A model generated the notes under the pieces. The model did no database searches. It had not been told where the DNA came from and saw only the letters and a program-made list of their open reading frames with translations. A stretch of 64,000 nucleotides of DNA from Aegilops tauschii subsp. strangulata (lineage: Eukaryota > Streptophyta > Magnoliopsida > Poales > Poaceae), in assembly GCF_002575655.3 (NCBI RefSeq), contig NC_053040.3, positions 151,095,148 through 151,159,147 of the forward strand, in the 5' to 3' direction. Every line of letters starts with the position of its first letter. The stretch's first letter is position 1. Of this stretch, positions 1 through 10,395 are shown piece by piece. A program made the translations under genes and the position numbers.

Positions 1-1112
1 TATGGAGGAAAAGTCCTCAATCCTTACTGTGGGATCTGTTGTTCCATCATATGATTCGATATTCACGGGTTTAAACCCTTCTGGGAATTCATACTCCATT
101 ACTTCGTTAGTGAAGCAGAGGGGGTGTGCGGCGCCTCTATATCGGGCCAAATCACGATGCAGTTCGGATGGAGTCCGTCTGTAGTTTTCGGCCTGGGTGT
201 GGTTATGCTTGTCGCGCCAGGCTAGATAGCCGTCCTCGTGCATCGTGGCATGCCCCCGCGATCCATAGATCGATCTGGTCTGACCTGCTCTATTTTCCAA
301 GTCCTGCCGTAGATCGTACGTATATTCCCGAGCTGTTGTGTCTCTAGTTTTACGGCGAGGTAGTACGGGCTGGTGTTCGGCTTGAATTGTCATTTTGCCA
401 CAACCACATGGTGGTCGGTCGGCCACGTTACGTGCTGATGGTACGAGCTCCAGTGCCTCGTCGTTGAATTGAGGTAGCAGCTTACGCATTGGGTAAATCT
501 TGGTTGGGCGCCCGAGGCCATATTCCTCAGCTGCCAGGACATTAGTCCACCTGTCATTGAGCAGATCTTGGTCAGCTTGAAGCTGCTGCTGCTGCTTCTT
601 TTTTAGGCTCCTTGCAGTGGCTATTAGCCAGCGCTTAAAGCACTCCTGCTCAAGGGGTTCCTCAGGCACGATAAAGTCTTCGTCGCCGAGGCTCACCTCA
701 TCCTCAGAGAGTGGAAGGTAATTACTATCCTATGAGTCTTCGTTTGCAGCCTGTTCATCAGGGCTAATTTGCCCATCTTCCCAATCGTCCTGTTCGGAGG
801 TTGGCTCGACGGGGTCTTCTTGGTCATTGGCGTCGTCCGGAGTATTGTTGTCTTCGGTGCCGGTATTGCTGTTTTTTCCACGGCATGATTTAGAGCGGCG
901 TCGCTGACGTCGGCGCTTTGGTTGTGCCTTAGGAGGCTTATCCTCAACTGGATTTTTCTCGTTATCACTTTACCCTTTTTGGGTGTATCCACCATGTACA
1001 CGTCATATGAAGAGGTGGCCGTCCAGCGTCCGGTAAACGGCGGGTTTTGGGCCTGCCCTTCTCCGGCATCATCGTCCATACCGTCGATGTCTTCGGAGCC
1101 GTGATTGAGCAT
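1..1112 (-). pseudogene. Degenerate gag of minus-strand gypsy element
   Basis: The minus strand from 1112 encodes an acidic N-terminal segment (NHGSEDIDGMDDDAGEGQ), then a basic/acidic linker and a conserved gag segment near the left edge (RYRGAAHPLCFTNEVM, PEGFKPVNIESYDGTTDP). The frame shifts at least twice (around 960 and around 735), so no single open frame spans it. The window cuts the gene before the zinc-knuckle and pol regions. Gag would form the virus-like particle of the retrotransposon; this copy cannot. Confidence 0.6.
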
Positions 1113-1535
1113 GTCGGTTAAGTCCTCGAAAGTGGCTATGAAGTGGGTGGTGGGTGGGACGTAAAATTCCCCGCTCTCAGCCCCTAGTCCGGGCTAGGCA
1201 TAGTTCGGATGTTGCCGCTCTGTAATGACGAGGCATCGCATTAAGTCCAGAGCCTCACTTAAAGGTGAGGTTTGGCCAGGGAGAAGAGAGTCCGTGGGGT
1301 ACGGCGGGAGGGAAACTCCTTGGCCGAGCTCACACGAACTCCGAGGGTTCGGAGCCAGTGTTCGGAGAAGAGTCCGGCTTCATGATGATTGCCAGTGACA
1401 CTACTTCCTCTGGCTCTCCCGTACTAGGCACAATAACCGCAAAAAGTCCGGTGGGCTCGGAAATCCCGTCTTCGGACCTGGTCATGCGCTCTGGATCTAA
1501 GGCCAGAGCAGAGGTTGGGGTCACTGATGAAGCTA

Positions 1536-2077
1536 TGTACCAAGGGTAGGGTCATAGGCCTGACCTAGATACCCTCCCCTAGGACATCACCCTAAAGCCA
1601 GAAGCATTCGAGGGATATCATCATCCATTCGACCATAAGCGTTCCACTCGGAAGACTCGAAGCCACTCGACCGCAACAACTATCACTCGACAGACAGTAG
1701 ATCTAAAGTCACTCTGCACAGCAATGGTCGGGCGTTTACTTCATAGACTTAATGATGATTTATGTCACTTTATTACTAGCGTTACCAGTAACGCCATCTC
1801 TTTATGTAACTTAAACCCCTTGTAACGTGGGCTGGCTGGGGTCTGGGCGCACTCTATATAAGCCACCCCCTCCACTGGCACAAGGGTTTGACCCCCTGTA
1901 ACACACACACACACACGCATAATCCAGTTGACCGCCTCCGGGCTCCGAGACTTAGGGCTATTACTTCCTCCGCGAAGGGCCTGAACTCGTAAAACTCATG
2001 TGTACAACTTCGCCATAGCTAGGATCTTGCCTCCCCAAACCTACCCCCATTCTACTGTCACTCTTAGATCCACGACA
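1536..2077 (+). repeat. Solo LTR of another gypsy family, nested in gag leader
   Basis: This segment opens with TGTACCAAGGG and has a TATA box (ctatataagcc, about 1853) followed by a run of CA repeats (about 1901-1917). It ends with ctactgtcactcttagatcc and cacgaca, the form typical of gypsy LTR ends before a tRNA-Lys primer site. No primer site or internal domain follows: the sequence returns directly to the minus-strand gag leader. It is therefore a solo LTR or LTR fragment. The flanking 5-mers (agcta and gtcgc) do not match, so boundaries or target duplication are uncertain. Confidence 0.55.
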
Positions 2078-2078
2078 G

Positions 2079-2289
2079 TCGCGAACCCTGGGAAGATCAA
2101 ATATCCTCGGATATCTGTGACATAATCCAGATTTCCAAAACTAATCTGGTGACCTGGGGCATAGCTGTCGATCTGCTCTAGATGGCCAAGCGAGTTGGCC
2201 CGCAGTGCGAAGCCGCCGAACACAAAGATTTGGCCGGGGAGAAAGACCTCCCTCAGGGCAACATTGTTGTAGATGACTGATGGAGCCAT
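2079..2289 (-). pseudogene. Gag leader fragment of minus-strand gypsy element
   Basis: From ATG at 2289 on the minus strand the frame is open and encodes a segment rich in small hydrophobic residues (for example VFGGFALRANSLGHLEQID). It belongs to the element's gag-proximal region. The frame enters the solo LTR at 2077 and continues on the other side as the piece at 1524-1330 (for example TPTSALALDPERM). The gene is therefore split by the LTR insertion. No function is claimed beyond belonging to gag. Confidence 0.45.
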
Positions 2290-2336
2290 CGAACCTTCTG
2301 ATGACGACACAGCGGAACTCTCAATGAAAGCACCAA

Positions 2337-2816
2337 CGTCGGTGTCAAAACCAGCGGATCTCGGGTAGGGGGTCCCGAACTGTGCATCTGAGGATCAAAG
2401 GAAATAGGAGACATGGACACGATGTTTACCCAGGTTCGGGCCCTCTTGATGCAGGTAATACCCTACTTCCTGCTTGATCATCTTGGATGAATATGGGGTT
2501 TACAAGAGTTGATCTACCTCGAGATCGTAATGGCTAAACCCTAGACGTCTAGCCTGTATGATTATGATTGCCTCTACGGACAAAACCCTCCGGTTTATAT
2601 AGACACCAAGGGACCTAGGGTTGTACAGAGTCGGTTTACGGAGGAAGGAATCTTCATATCCGAACGCCAAGCTTCGCTTCCATCTAAAGGAGAGTCCCAT
2701 CCGGACACGGGAAGAAGTCCTCTGTCTTGTATATTCATGGCCCATTAGTCTGGCCCACGTCACATAGCTCGGACGCCCGAGGACCCCTTAATCCAGGGCT
2801 CCCTCAATGGGAAGGG
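2337..2816 (-). repeat. LTR of the minus-strand gypsy element (5' LTR)
   Basis: On the minus strand the LTR begins TGAGGGAGCCC at 2816. It runs through the common Triticeae gypsy signature (cccaggttcgggccctc on the + strand, near 2429) and ends near 2337, just before a leader that begins TTGGTGCTTTC. The start has the canonical TG. The end reads CG instead of CA, consistent with one mutation. Length is about 480 bp. The Athila-type coding remnant begins directly outside it at 2817. Confidence 0.7.
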
Positions 2817-3014
2817 TCATATATCATCGAGGAGGTTTATCGTTCTGGAGCTATTAAAATAAATAATTTCGAAGGTACTAACCCGAAGGTTGTCAACGGG
2901 CAAAGAATAAAACATTATATCTCTGGTACGCCCATTAATGTTGAAAGCAATATTATCCAAACTATGACACCGGAAGAACACATAAAAGAAACCTTCCGGA
3001 ACACTCCAGAATAA
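2817..3014 (+). pseudogene. C-terminal end of Athila-type pol (integrase tail)
   Basis: The open frame encodes WEGSYIIEEVYRSGAIKINN followed by VVNGQRIKHYISG and ends near TPEEHIKETFRNTPE at a TAA. This tail is typical of integrase ends of Athila-group gypsy elements in Triticeae (family knowledge). Everything upstream (protease, reverse transcriptase, RNase H, integrase core) is missing because the gypsy LTR ends directly before it. It is a fragment without catalytic residues. Confidence 0.7.
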
Positions 3015-3254
3015 CCGAAAAAGAGGAGGTACGTGATACGGTAAGTAAACAGACTCCGAAAAATCCGCAAAAATATTTCCTGTTAGTTTTGGAATATATT
3101 AAAAAAATAGGAAAATAAGAAACAACTAGGAAGGTAACCCTAGTCGGCACAAGACAAGCCAGGCGCGCCCAGGTGGGCTGTGCGCACCTCGGGTACCTTC
3201 TGGACCCTGTTTTTCTCCCGTTTGCTTGTTTCCCGGGATAAAAAATCTTTATAT

Positions 3255-3270
3255 ACCCCCCCCCCCCCCC
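3255..3270 (+). repeat. Poly-C tract
   Basis: A run of about 15-16 C residues lies just upstream of the post-pol ORF of the Athila-type element. Its exact length is likely unreliable in any assembly. Confidence 0.8.
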
Positions 3271-3345
3271 GAACCTATTGACCACCATATCGCGGAGAAA
3301 TCTTCTGTTTCTTTTCTTGCTGTTTTTTGAAAGATCTAGATCACC

Positions 3346-3867
3346 ATGGCCTCTTCGAGCTCCTCCAAGGACAAGTTCTTCCAGAACGTCATCAACCCGT
3401 ATTTGCGGGAGGTGATGCAGCACCCTCAAGCCATCGAGATGTGTGAGGGGATGCTCCACATCCGCGACATCCAGGGCCCCAAAGGGACGGGGACCGTGGA
3501 TGCCAGGCTCGAAGCTATGGAGCAAGAAGTCTTCAAGTGAAAGGGGATGGTGGAACGTGGACTCAATGCCAATCACCTCATGATCGCGGACTACACCCGT
3601 GATCTCGGGGTGGATGGAAAATCCATGAAGGACATCGTCTTCACCTTCAATGAGCAAATCAAATTTCTGCAAATCCAAATCTATGATCTCCAAAACCAAG
3701 TCTTTGAATATGAGGCAAGGTTTCAAGGTATGAGTTTGGCTGCCAGTTGCAGGACGCACGAGACTCACTCCTCCTCTTATGATGGTGAGCCTTTTCCATT
3801 GAAACCTGAAGATAAGATCGCGACTACCTCATCACCAACAACTTCTTCATCACCAAAGGAGACTTGA
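3346..3867 (+). pseudogene. Post-pol ORF of Athila-type element, interrupted by one in-frame stop
   Basis: ATG at 3346 opens 64 codons ending at TGA 3538-3540. The same frame continues from 3547 for about another 106 codons to 3867. The two halves (MASSSSSKDKFFQNVINPYL... and ...VFTFNEQIKFLQIQIYDLQN...) look like one protein of about 172 aa broken by a nonsense codon. The second half has heptad-like hydrophobic spacing compatible with a coiled coil and ends in a Ser/Thr/Pro-rich tail. Athila-group elements often carry an extra ORF at this position, sometimes called env-like. I see no signal peptide or membrane segment, so I do not call it an envelope protein. Confidence 0.55.
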
Positions 3868-4199
3868 GTATCGGGTATGGGCACTCCCATTGGCTTGTGC
3901 CAAGCTTGGAGGAGGAGTCCTGGTGTCGGGGTATTCTCACGGGGGAGGTGCGCCGGCGCGGTTTGCTTCCAGTGGGGGCGCGCCAGCTTACCCACTGAGC
4001 GTAGCCTCTGAGCCTCCGAGTGAGGAGGCGGGTTTCCCACGGAAATGATCATGCAAAAAACAAAGTTAGTCCGCGCAGATATATCAAATATTTGCTTTTA
4101 GCATTGAAAATTTTATGCGGAGGGTGCCGACTCGGTTTCGTCCGAGCCCCCTTCAATCTTTTTCATGTTCCCTCCACTCTTTGGCTTGTGCTCTCGCTT

Positions 4200-4425
4200 G
4201 CCGGACAGCCGCTCTGCGGTCTGTGGCTGAGAGTGGGCCGCGGAGTGGAGTGTACAGTACTCAGACTATGGGAGCAGATTTGACAAGCAGATACTCGTAA
4301 AAGAAACGACCGGGTCGCCCGAACCGTTTTTTCTTCCCGGACGTTTTTCGCGTGGGTGGCCTCCCGCGTTCACTCTTGCTAGCCGGACAGCCGCTCTGCG
4401 GTCTGTGACTAAGAGTTGGCCTTTG
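4200..4425 (+). repeat. Direct repeat of about 35 bp
   Basis: The sequence cggacagccgctctgcggtc followed by tgtg(g/a)ct occurs at about 4201 and again at about 4384, spaced about 183 bp, inside the LARD-like element. Both copies are followed by a variant of gagagt(g/t)ggcc. Confidence 0.65.
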
Positions 4426-5097
4426 GTACCGCGCACGCTACTAAGCCGTCTGCGGGAACTAACGTCTCAGGCCAAGCAGCCAGCCTCCGGGCCAACTCTG
4501 GTTGGCGCCAGGGCAAACAGTGGTGCAACTGTAATAAAAACGGAGGTGGTCCCCGAGCGTCGCTCGGGGTTATCCGTGTTTGCGTGGTGCAAAAATAAGC
4601 GGGTGAGGAGCTTACATTGCTTTTTGGCCCAGACGAGGCAGAGGTTGATCTCCGGCAGGTGGCCCGAGCCTCCGGGTGCTCGAGGGACGCCACAGTCGAT
4701 CAGGCCCGACCGCCAGGCGGCGGAGCCCGACTGGAGCCCCCAGCTGGCAAGGCATCAAAGCGGACAGCCGGTCAGCCGGCTGAGTGATGACGCGGGGAGT
4801 CGTCCAGAGCAGCCGGCTGGACTGCTGGCCATGCAGCCGGCCACGCAGCGGATGTGCAGCCGGCCACGCGCACGCGGCCGTGCTCCTGGACGTGCAACCG
4901 GCCATGCATGCCCGTATACAAGTTTTGCTTTCTCTTTTTTTTAACACCCGGCTGTGTGCAGTCGGACACACTCCAGCCGACCTCTTGTTTTCTTCTCTCT
5001 ATTCTTTTTATGCTCTGCCTGACGAGCCGGTAGGAGCGGGACGCGGCAGAAGCCAACGGCCGGGTCGCGCTAGAGGCCGGCGTCCGGGTTGCGGGGG

Positions 5098-5170
5098 AGC
5101 CGGCAGGCCGGGTTACCGAGGAAGCCGGCAGGCCGGGTTACCGGGGAAGCCGGCAGGCCGGGTCACCGGG
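5098..5170 (+). repeat. 24-bp tandem repeat, three copies, GC-rich
   Basis: The core gccggcaggccgggt recurs at 24-bp spacing three times. It lies in the GC-rich interior of the LARD-like element. The word gccggc is common throughout 4840-5480. Confidence 0.75.
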
Positions 5171-5338
5171 CGGAGCCGGCTAGCGCAGGAGGCTGGGATG
5201 CCGCAGCGGCCGGCGATCAGGACGCAGCGCGGGAGCGGAGGCGGCGGGCCGGATTGAAGACGAGGCCGGCGGGCGGGGGACCGAGCCGGAGGCGGCGAGG
5301 GGCGTGGCAGCCGAGGGGCGGTGCGGGAGCCGGACCTG

Positions 5339-5445
5339 GCGTGGGGTGGCTGGGTCGACGCGGGGAGCCGGACACGGCGTGGGGCGGATGGGTGGACGCG
5401 GGGAGCCGGAGCCGGCGTGGGGCGGCCGGGTCAACGCGGGGAGGC
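5339..5445 (+). repeat. 38-bp tandem repeat, about three copies, GC-rich
   Basis: Units begin gcgtgggg at 5339, 5377 and 5415 and contain gacgcggggagccgga or close variants. Unit length of 38 bp is not a multiple of three, so the long open frames here are by-products of the base composition and not evidence for coding. Confidence 0.75.
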
Positions 5446-6523
5446 AAAGCCGCGGACGGAGGCGGAGCCGGCCCGGGCAAGACCGGCGGGCGCGGGGCGT
5501 CCAGCCGCGGGCAGAGGAGACGCGGGGGGTCGATGCAGCGCGCGGGGGCCAGCGACGGGGAGCCTCGGGCACGGGGGAGTGGACGGACGGGCGCAACCTC
5601 GAAGGAGTCGACGACGGGGCCGTTGGTGGAGAGCGAGTGGAAGCAGGCGTAGGGGGGCTCTGGTGGCCGTGACTGCAGCGGAGCAGCGACAACAGGGAGC
5701 CAAGGCTGGGTGGCGTGGGAGCGAGTCGCCGCGGCGATGAGGCACGTCTGTGGGGACGTTGCTGGGGCGAGGCGGAGCTCGGGCTTCAGCGTCGATGTGC
5801 AAGGGCCAGCAGAAAGTAGCGGTAGCAGGGAGCTCTTCTACGAGCAGAGGCGGCACGGTTGAGAGGTCATGCACTGCTGCTCCTTGCGACTTAGCACGGG
5901 GAGGAGGCCCACGGAGATGCAACAGAAGATGGGCACGATAGTAAGCGCCGCAGCAGGCCGGAACGAGCCAGTGCACGGGCAGTATTCGGGCAGCGTCCGA
6001 GTCATATCTGGGAAGTGTATAGGGAATTATCTGGCTATCGTATGGGCAATATCCGATTTGTGTCTGACTAATGTCTGGGTAGTGTATGGGGCATATCTGG
6101 TTTCCTTCTGGGAAGTGTATGACCAAGGTTTTGGCGATGCATGGCCATTGTACAGGAAGCATCTAACCATTATCTGGCCATTGCCTCGGAGGAGCAAACG
6201 GAGGAGCAAGGGAGGCGCAGCATAGAGGAGAGCGGACGCGAGCGGCACGCGGATGGATGCGGCCGACAGAAGCGAGGCGGCGCGGCGTGCACGGGCGGAC
6301 GACCGGCGTCGCAGTGGTGGTGATGAAGAGGCCAAGGACCGACGGCGAGGACGTGCCGCCCCTCGCGGCCATTCCGGGGGCATGCTGATGTCGAGCCCCC
6401 GACCACTATCGGAGAGACGGCGCGACGCCGCGGCGGTGAAGACGAAAATGGTCCTGCCCGGACTGCAAAACCAGCAGCAGCGTGGTAGCATAGTAGTAGT
6501 ACCACACCACAGTGGGTGCCAAA

Positions 6524-7256
6524 TGTCGGGGTATTCTCACGGGGGAGGTGCGAGGCGACAGATGCCACAAGGGCTTAGTGTGAGGGTAAGACTGCTGCTC
6601 ATAGGACCGGGAGCGGGTATGCTAGTAGCACGCGCTAGTTTACCCAGGTTCGGGGCTCTCCGGAGAGATAAAACCCCTAATCCTGCATGTCTGAGTATAT
6701 ATATCTGGGGTGTACATCGGGCAGTACAAAGTGCTCCTGGAGCTGTATCTGAGCTCAGTGCCATAGGCATCTGGCTTTGTATATGCATATGAGCACAAGT
6801 GTGTGCATGGCCGCAAGTGCATGAGCATGCATGCGTGAGTGTGTGGGAGTGTGAGTCCATCCTGGATGGATGGATGGATGCTCATATATATAGGCTTGAG
6901 GGGTAGCTTAGGATGTAAGCTAGGTAGGTATGATAGCTAGGTATGGTGGGGTGTCACACTTGTCCCCTGGGTCACTTCATAAATAGTGCCCAGGGACAAG
7001 TGACAATGTACATGATGGCGTCGCGGTACAGCTGTCTCGTCCGCGGTATGGCCGTCTCGTCGGGGTCTTGTCGGTGTCGGGTCGAGCTGGAGTCGGCAGC
7101 CGGCTGATTGCGCAGTCGGCAGCCGGCTGGTCAGCGCAGTCGGACGGGGAGCCGGCAGGAGCGGCCGGGCAGTCGGACTGAGGGGCTTTGCTAGCCCCGA
7201 TGTCTTGAATTATTGTCTCGCCGTCTTCGGGGTACCCGTGGTCAATTACTCCGTCA
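6524..7256 (+). repeat. 3' LTR of the LARD-like element
   Basis: The segment starts TGTCGGGGTATTCTC and ends CCGTCA, 733 bp. It contains the common LTR block tttacccaggttcggggc (about 6639), a TATA-like stretch (gagtatatatatctgg, about 6692), and a strong hairpin at 6952-7005. Its last 150 bp hold several copies of the word gccggc in a G/C-rich setting. Confidence 0.6.
6952..7005. repeat. Inverted repeat (hairpin) in LTR
   Basis: The left arm (6952-6971, TGTCACACTTGTCCCCTGGG) and right arm (6989-7005, CCCAGGGACAAGTGACA) are complementary over 17 bp apart from a three-base bulge in the left arm. The loop is 17 nt. It could be a regulatory fold in the LTR transcript or a scar of an older insertion. 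Confidence 0.7.
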
Positions 7257-8766
7257 CCCGGTATCGTATCACCACCACTATCTTTGCCTTTATCTATTTC
7301 AGATCGATCCTTAGTTATCTTTTGATTTAGTTGAATAAAAGTTTAGTTCCATCCTTTCTTTTCGAGTATTTGCTTAGTGATCTATCTTTCGATGTAATCG
7401 TGTGCGAGATATATAATAATGTTTAGTTTGAGTTTTGCTTTCTTTAGTTTCATGTTCCAATAAAAAGAAAGGAAATAATTGGAAAAGATCATACACTAAT
7501 GTAATGGTAAATAGTGACATCACATAAGGAAAAGTATAAGTAGTAAAATTTATTGGAGATTGACAAACATAGCATTGGTCAGTGATGCAATTCATGAAAG
7601 AATTAATAAGGGAAGAGAAGATTCACATGCAAATACACTATCTTGGACATATTTTATGATTGTGAGCCCCCATCAAAATATTATATCCCAAAATTGTTGA
7701 CATTGGACAAGGAAGACAACGTAATGATTTATGCTTGTTCATATTCAAATAGAAGTTATATTGTCATAGATCCTTTAACATGTGGTGCTTGCTCAATATC
7801 TTTGCTAACCAAAAATTCCGCACTAAGTAGAGATACTACTTGTGCATCCAAAACCCTTAAACTCAAATCTTGTTTTGAGACTCCACCATACCTACCTATG
7901 GACTGAGTAAGATCCTTCAAGTAAGTTGTCATCGGAGCAATAAGGCAATAAAAATTTCTTCTAAATGTGTAATATCATTTAGTGTAAGAGAAAATTGAGC
8001 ATTGTACAAACTTGTGATGGCAAATAATAAAAGCGACAGACTGCATAATAAAGGTTGCTATCATAAGGGGCAATATAACATGACATTCTTTACTGAGAGA
8101 TTCAGCATACAACCAAAAAGCTCATGGCAACCTCTGCTTCCCTCTGCGAAGGGCCTATCTTTTACTTTTATGTATTTACTTTTATGCAAGAGACAAAGTA
8201 TTTCTCTCTATTCCTCTTTATTTTCTCTTTTGGCAAGCACCATGTGGTGTAGAAAGATCTAGGTACATTCTAGTTGAATATGGGTGGGCATCAGTTATTA
8301 TTGTTGACATCACTCTTGAGGTGAATGCGTTGGGAGGCGAAACTATAAGCCCCTATCTTCCTATGTGTCTGGTTGAAACATTTTGCTCATGTGTATGCGG
8401 TGAGATAGTTAGCAATCATAGAAGACTATATGATGGTTGAGTATGTCGACTTGCCAAAAGGCTCCGATACGTGACCCTTCCTGAAAAAATGATGAATTGT
8501 GGTTGCAAAGTTGACTGAGAACATAGTTGTTCGTTTTCAATAGAGTTTATGCTTTATACTTCGATGTTGTGATGAATTGTTACTTGTTCATGAGAAGTTT
8601 ATGATAAAAGTTCTATAATACAGTTTGTTGTTGTTCTAATAATATACATGATGCTTCTATGTCCGTATTTTGTTTTTACCGACACCTCTCTCTCTCTAAG
8701 CATGTGGACATGTTTTTTGATTTCGGTTTTCGCTTGAGGACAAGCGAGGTCTAAGCTTGGGGGAGT
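7257..8766 (+). other. Non-coding 3' region of the Athila-type element
   Basis: AT-rich sequence between the post-pol ORF and the 3' LTR. No gene was recognised; the short open frames at 7643-7906 and 8002-8262 show no family motif. The tract ends in a polypurine tract directly before the LTR, as expected for this element group. Confidence 0.6.
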
Positions 8767-9309
8767 TGATACGTCCATTTTGCATCATGTTTTCCTACTG
8801 TTATTTATAATGTTTTATGCATAATAATGGTTTATGGAGTAATTCTAACGCCTTTTCTCTTATATTATGCAAGGTTTACACAAGGACGGAGAATACCGGC
8901 TGTTGCAATTCTGGACCTGAAAAAGCTATGTCAGAGTTACCTATTCTACACATCTCCAAATGACTTGAAACTTCGCATAGATTTTTTATGGATTATTTAA
9001 GAATTGTTGCGGCAAATAACTACCAGAGGGGGCCCACCTAGGCGCGCCAGGGCGCCCAGGCGCGCCCTGGTGGGTTGTGCCCTCCTCGGCCCACCACCGG
9101 TGCCCATCTTCTCGTATATAAGTCATTTTGACCTAAAAAATAAGGAGAGGACTTTCGGGATCAAGCGCCGCCGTCTCGAGGCGGAACTTGGGCAGGAGCA
9201 CTTTTGCCCTACGGCGGAGCGATTTTGCCGGGGGAACTTCCCTCCTGGAGGGGGAAATCATCGTCATCGTCATCACCAACAACTCTCCCATCTTTGGGAG
9301 GGCCATCTC
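8767..9309 (+). repeat. 3' LTR of Athila-type element, truncated by copia insertion
   Basis: The LTR begins TGATACGTCCATTTTGCATC right after a polypurine tract, the hallmark start of Sabrina-like LTRs. It is cut at 9309 where a copia LTR (TGTTGGGGAAC) begins. The missing 3' end is not found in the window. Confidence 0.75.
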
Positions 9310-10395
9310 TGTTGGGGAACGCAGCATGCAATTTCAAAAAAAATCCTACGCTCACGCAAGAGCTATCTAGGAGATGCATAGCAACGAGAGTGGAGAGTGT
9401 GTCCACGTACCCACGTAGACCAAAAGCGGAAGCGTTAGGTTAACGCGGTTGATGTAATCGAACGTCTTCATGATCCAACCGATCTAGTACCAAACATACG
9501 GCACCTCCGAGTTCAACACACGTTCAGCTCGATGGTGTCCATCGAACTCTTGATCCACCAGAGGGTCGAGGGACAGTTTTGTCAGCACGACGGCGTGGTG
9601 ACGGTTATGGTGATGTGATCCGTGCAGGGCTTTGCCTAAGCACTATGACGGTATGACCGAAGGAGTAAACTATGGAGGGGGGTACAGCACACGACTAAGA
9701 GAACAACTGTTGTGCTTTGGGGTGCCCCTGCCCCCGCATATAAAGGAGGGGAGGAGGAGGCCGGCCAACAAGGGGCACGCCAGGAAGAGGGGAGTCCTAC
9801 TAGGACTCCACTCCTAGTAGGATTCGCCCTCCCCCCTTTTTTTCCTTCTTCCGGAGGGGGAAAGGGGGAAAGGAGAGGGAGTAGGAGAAGGAAAGGGGGG
9901 CACCGACCCCTTCCCTAATACAATTCGGCCTCCTCCTTTGTGGGGGGCGTGCCAGCCCCTTGTGGGCTGGTTAGTCTCCCTCCTATAGCCCATATGGCCC
10001 ATATCTTTCCCCGGGGGATTCTGGTAACCCCTCCGATACTCCGGTATGTACCCGATACATTCTGGAACCCTTCCGGTGTCCGAATACTACCTTCCAATAT
10101 ATCAATCTTTACCTCTAGACCATTTCGAGACTTCTCATCATGTCCGTGATCTCATTCGAGACCCCAAACAAATTTCGGTCACCAAAACACATAACTCATA
10201 ATACAAATCGTCATCGAACGTTAAGCGTGCACACCCTACAGGTTCGAGAACTATGTAGACATGACCGAGACACATCTCTGGTCAGTAACCAATAGTGGAA
10301 CCTGGATGCTCATATTGGTTCCTACATATTCTACGAAGATCTTTATCGGTCAAACCCCATAAACAAGATACGTTATTCCCTTTGTCATCGGTATG
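9310..10395 (-). repeat. Copia 3' LTR, first part (R/U5 side)
   Basis: On the + strand it begins TGTTGGGGAACGCAGCATGC, the reverse complement of an Angela/WIS LTR end (…GTTCCCCAACA). The LTR continues to the gtatg target site at 10391-10395, where a solo LTR is inserted. It contains an 11-bp perfect inverted repeat (9795-9805 and 9812-9822, TCCTACTAGGA / TCCTAGTAGGA). Confidence 0.85.
9795..9822. repeat. Perfect 11-bp hairpin in copia LTR
   Basis: Arms TCCTACTAGGA and TCCTAGTAGGA are separated by 6 nt. It lies in the leader side of the LTR, where it would be present in the transcript. Confidence 0.8.

Larger units (their letters stand above)
1..2816 (-). mobile_element. Gypsy LTR retrotransposon, minus strand, 5' part (LTR, leader and gag); truncated by window edge
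   Basis: Read on the minus strand, the element starts with an LTR (2816 down to 2337), followed by a leader and gag region that runs off the left edge of the window. Gag-like peptides are seen in pieces at 2289-2079, about 1524-1330, and 1112 down to 1. The last piece ends in a stretch (PEGFKPVNIESYDGTTDP) that I recognise from gag proteins of Triticeae gypsy elements. Frames are broken several times, so it is a decayed copy. A foreign LTR interrupts it at 1536-2077. Its right edge abuts the Athila-type pol remnant at 2817, so it is inserted in that element. Family name not assigned. Confidence 0.75.
3924..7256 (+). mobile_element. Non-autonomous LTR element (LARD-like), 3.3 kb, GC-rich interior
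   Basis: The left end starts TGTCGGGGTATTCTC at 3924 and the same start recurs at 6524, giving a 3' LTR of 6524-7256. The right end is CCGTCA. The flanking 5-mers are cctgg (3919-3923) and cccgg (7257-7261), a target duplication with one mismatch, and the host Athila sequence joins cleanly across it. The interior (about 4000-6520) shows no gag or pol motif and is very GC-rich between about 5000 and 5900. The left terminal repeat matches the right one for only about 29 bp and then diverges. Confidence 0.6.
2817..9309 (+). mobile_element. Athila-type (Sabrina-like) gypsy retrotransposon, 3' half
   Basis: The segment begins in the C-terminal end of pol (2817-3014) and continues through a post-pol ORF (3346-3867), a long non-coding tract, a polypurine tract (gcttgggggagt, 8754-8765) and the 3' LTR from 8767. 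It is interrupted at 3924-7256 by another LTR element: the flanks caagcttggaggag (ending at 3916) and cggtatcgtatcacc (from 7259) make one continuous sequence. The 3' LTR is cut at 9309 by a copia element and does not resume in the window. The 5' half lies left of the minus-strand gypsy or is lost. Confidence 0.75.

Noticed and set aside
3346..3867. Envelope gene of a retrovirus-like element
   Set aside because: The ORF has the right position for an env-like gene but has no signal peptide, no membrane segment and no cleavage site, and is interrupted by a stop.
5089..5740. Long GC-rich open frames on both strands (up to 187 codons)
   Set aside because: At this GC content stop codons are rare. 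The 38-bp repeat shifts frame every unit and no domain or codon bias is visible.
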